The translations under genes and the position numbers were made by a program. A stretch of 64,000 nt of DNA from positions 46,928-110,927 of the forward strand of contig NZ_AQQX01000011.1 of the NCBI RefSeq assembly GCF_000768315.1, in the 5' to 3' direction. This DNA comes from Pseudooceanicola atlanticus (GTDB taxonomy: Bacteria; Pseudomonadota; Alphaproteobacteria; Rhodobacterales; Rhodobacteraceae). The notes beneath the pieces are model-generated. The model worked only from the letters and a program-made list of their open reading frames with translations. It was not told where the DNA came from and did not search any database. The number at the start of each line of letters is the position of its first letter. Position 1 is the first letter of the stretch. This document shows, piece after piece, positions 63,911-64,000 of the stretch.

Positions 63911-64000
63911 GGATTCCGGGTTTTTCGACCGGTGGGGCAGCTCTGCACATGATGGCTCAAGGGTCGTTGCGACAGTTTCCTCTATCTCAGTTTCATCATC

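Noticed and set aside
62340..63950. 536-codon minus-strand frame opposite phoU/phoB
   Set aside because: Both genes on the plus strand are certain, and the frame has antisense-type composition.
63911..64000. A further gene after the tandem repeats
   Set aside because: Both strands are open in places but no start, ribosome-binding site or similarity is visible before the window ends.

Overview
The window is a GC-rich, densely packed chromosomal segment of an alphaproteobacterium, most likely a member of the Rhodobacterales (Roseobacter/Rhodobacter type). The evidence is the dusB(nifR3)-ntrB-ntrC-ntrY-ntrX-trkA-trkH-hfq-hflX gene order, an NtrC without the GAFTGA loop as known from Rhodobacter capsulatus, a fused ispDF, a lineage-type DUF6456/DUF6477 pair, long PstC and PstA proteins, a PA0069-type radical SAM protein and a non-pyrrolysine MttB homologue. 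It is housekeeping chromosome. I see no insertion sequence, prophage, integrase, CRISPR array or rRNA operon.

Layout. 1-3.2 kb: a DUF6456 protein (cut by the window edge), a DUF6477 protein and an MttB-family methyltransferase. 3.3-6.9 kb: an OxyR-type peroxide sensor directly upstream of a cyanide-insensitive-type bd quinol oxidase operon (cydA-cydB-DUF2474 small subunit), with a perfect 9-2-9 bp palindrome in front of cydA. 6.9-9.1 kb: the only clearly accessory patch. It holds a lower-GC HEPN-domain gene with an RxxxxH ribonuclease motif (ApeA-like, candidate phage-defence protein) and a 46-residue DUF2256 zinc-ribbon gene. 9.1-14.8 kb: peroxiredoxin, lipA, a flavin monooxygenase, a diheme cytochrome c, a cytochrome c', hpt with a small membrane partner, and a Coq10-like START protein. 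14.9-19.1 kb: a small acidic protein of unknown role, an MmgE/PrpD protein, then pncC, pgpA and ispDF on the minus strand. 19.2-31.7 kb: the nitrogen-regulation and potassium-uptake block ending in hfq and hflX, interrupted by one convergent lipoprotein gene.

31.7-36.4 kb: aldo/keto reductase, a penicillin-acylase-family hydrolase, a beta-hydroxyacid dehydrogenase and tRNA-Asn(GTT). 36.5-41.5 kb: an MBL hydrolase, an orphan EnvZ-like kinase, the ATP-dependent DNA ligase with its ligase-associated exonuclease, and tRNA-Ile(CAT). 41.7-47 kb: a small exported protein, another MBL hydrolase, purM-purN, rnd, a lipoprotein and sufE. 47-49 kb: a minus-strand operon of a corrinoid protein, DUF1638 and a Cys-cluster protein, which looks like part of a one-carbon corrinoid methyltransfer pathway. 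49-56.3 kb: PA0069 radical SAM protein, a GlxA/GbdR-type regulator, class II DAHP synthase, a PAS protein, YicC, a cluster of nested palindromes, gmk and a gamma-carbonic-anhydrase-like protein. 56.3-63.8 kb: the complete phosphate regulon phoR-pstS-pstC-pstA-pstB-phoU-phoB, with a three-half-site Pho box before pstS.

The genes form several coherent modules: nitrogen status sensing (NtrB/C, NtrY/X), phosphate sensing and uptake, peroxide/respiratory stress (OxyR, bd oxidase, peroxiredoxin), and corrinoid one-carbon metabolism. The least explained elements are the HEPN gene, the corrinoid/DUF1638/Cys-cluster operon with its palindrome, the 14.9 kb acidic protein, and the palindrome cluster at 54.8 kb. 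Coordinates of starts are by ribosome-binding-site and family-length reasoning. No database search was possible.
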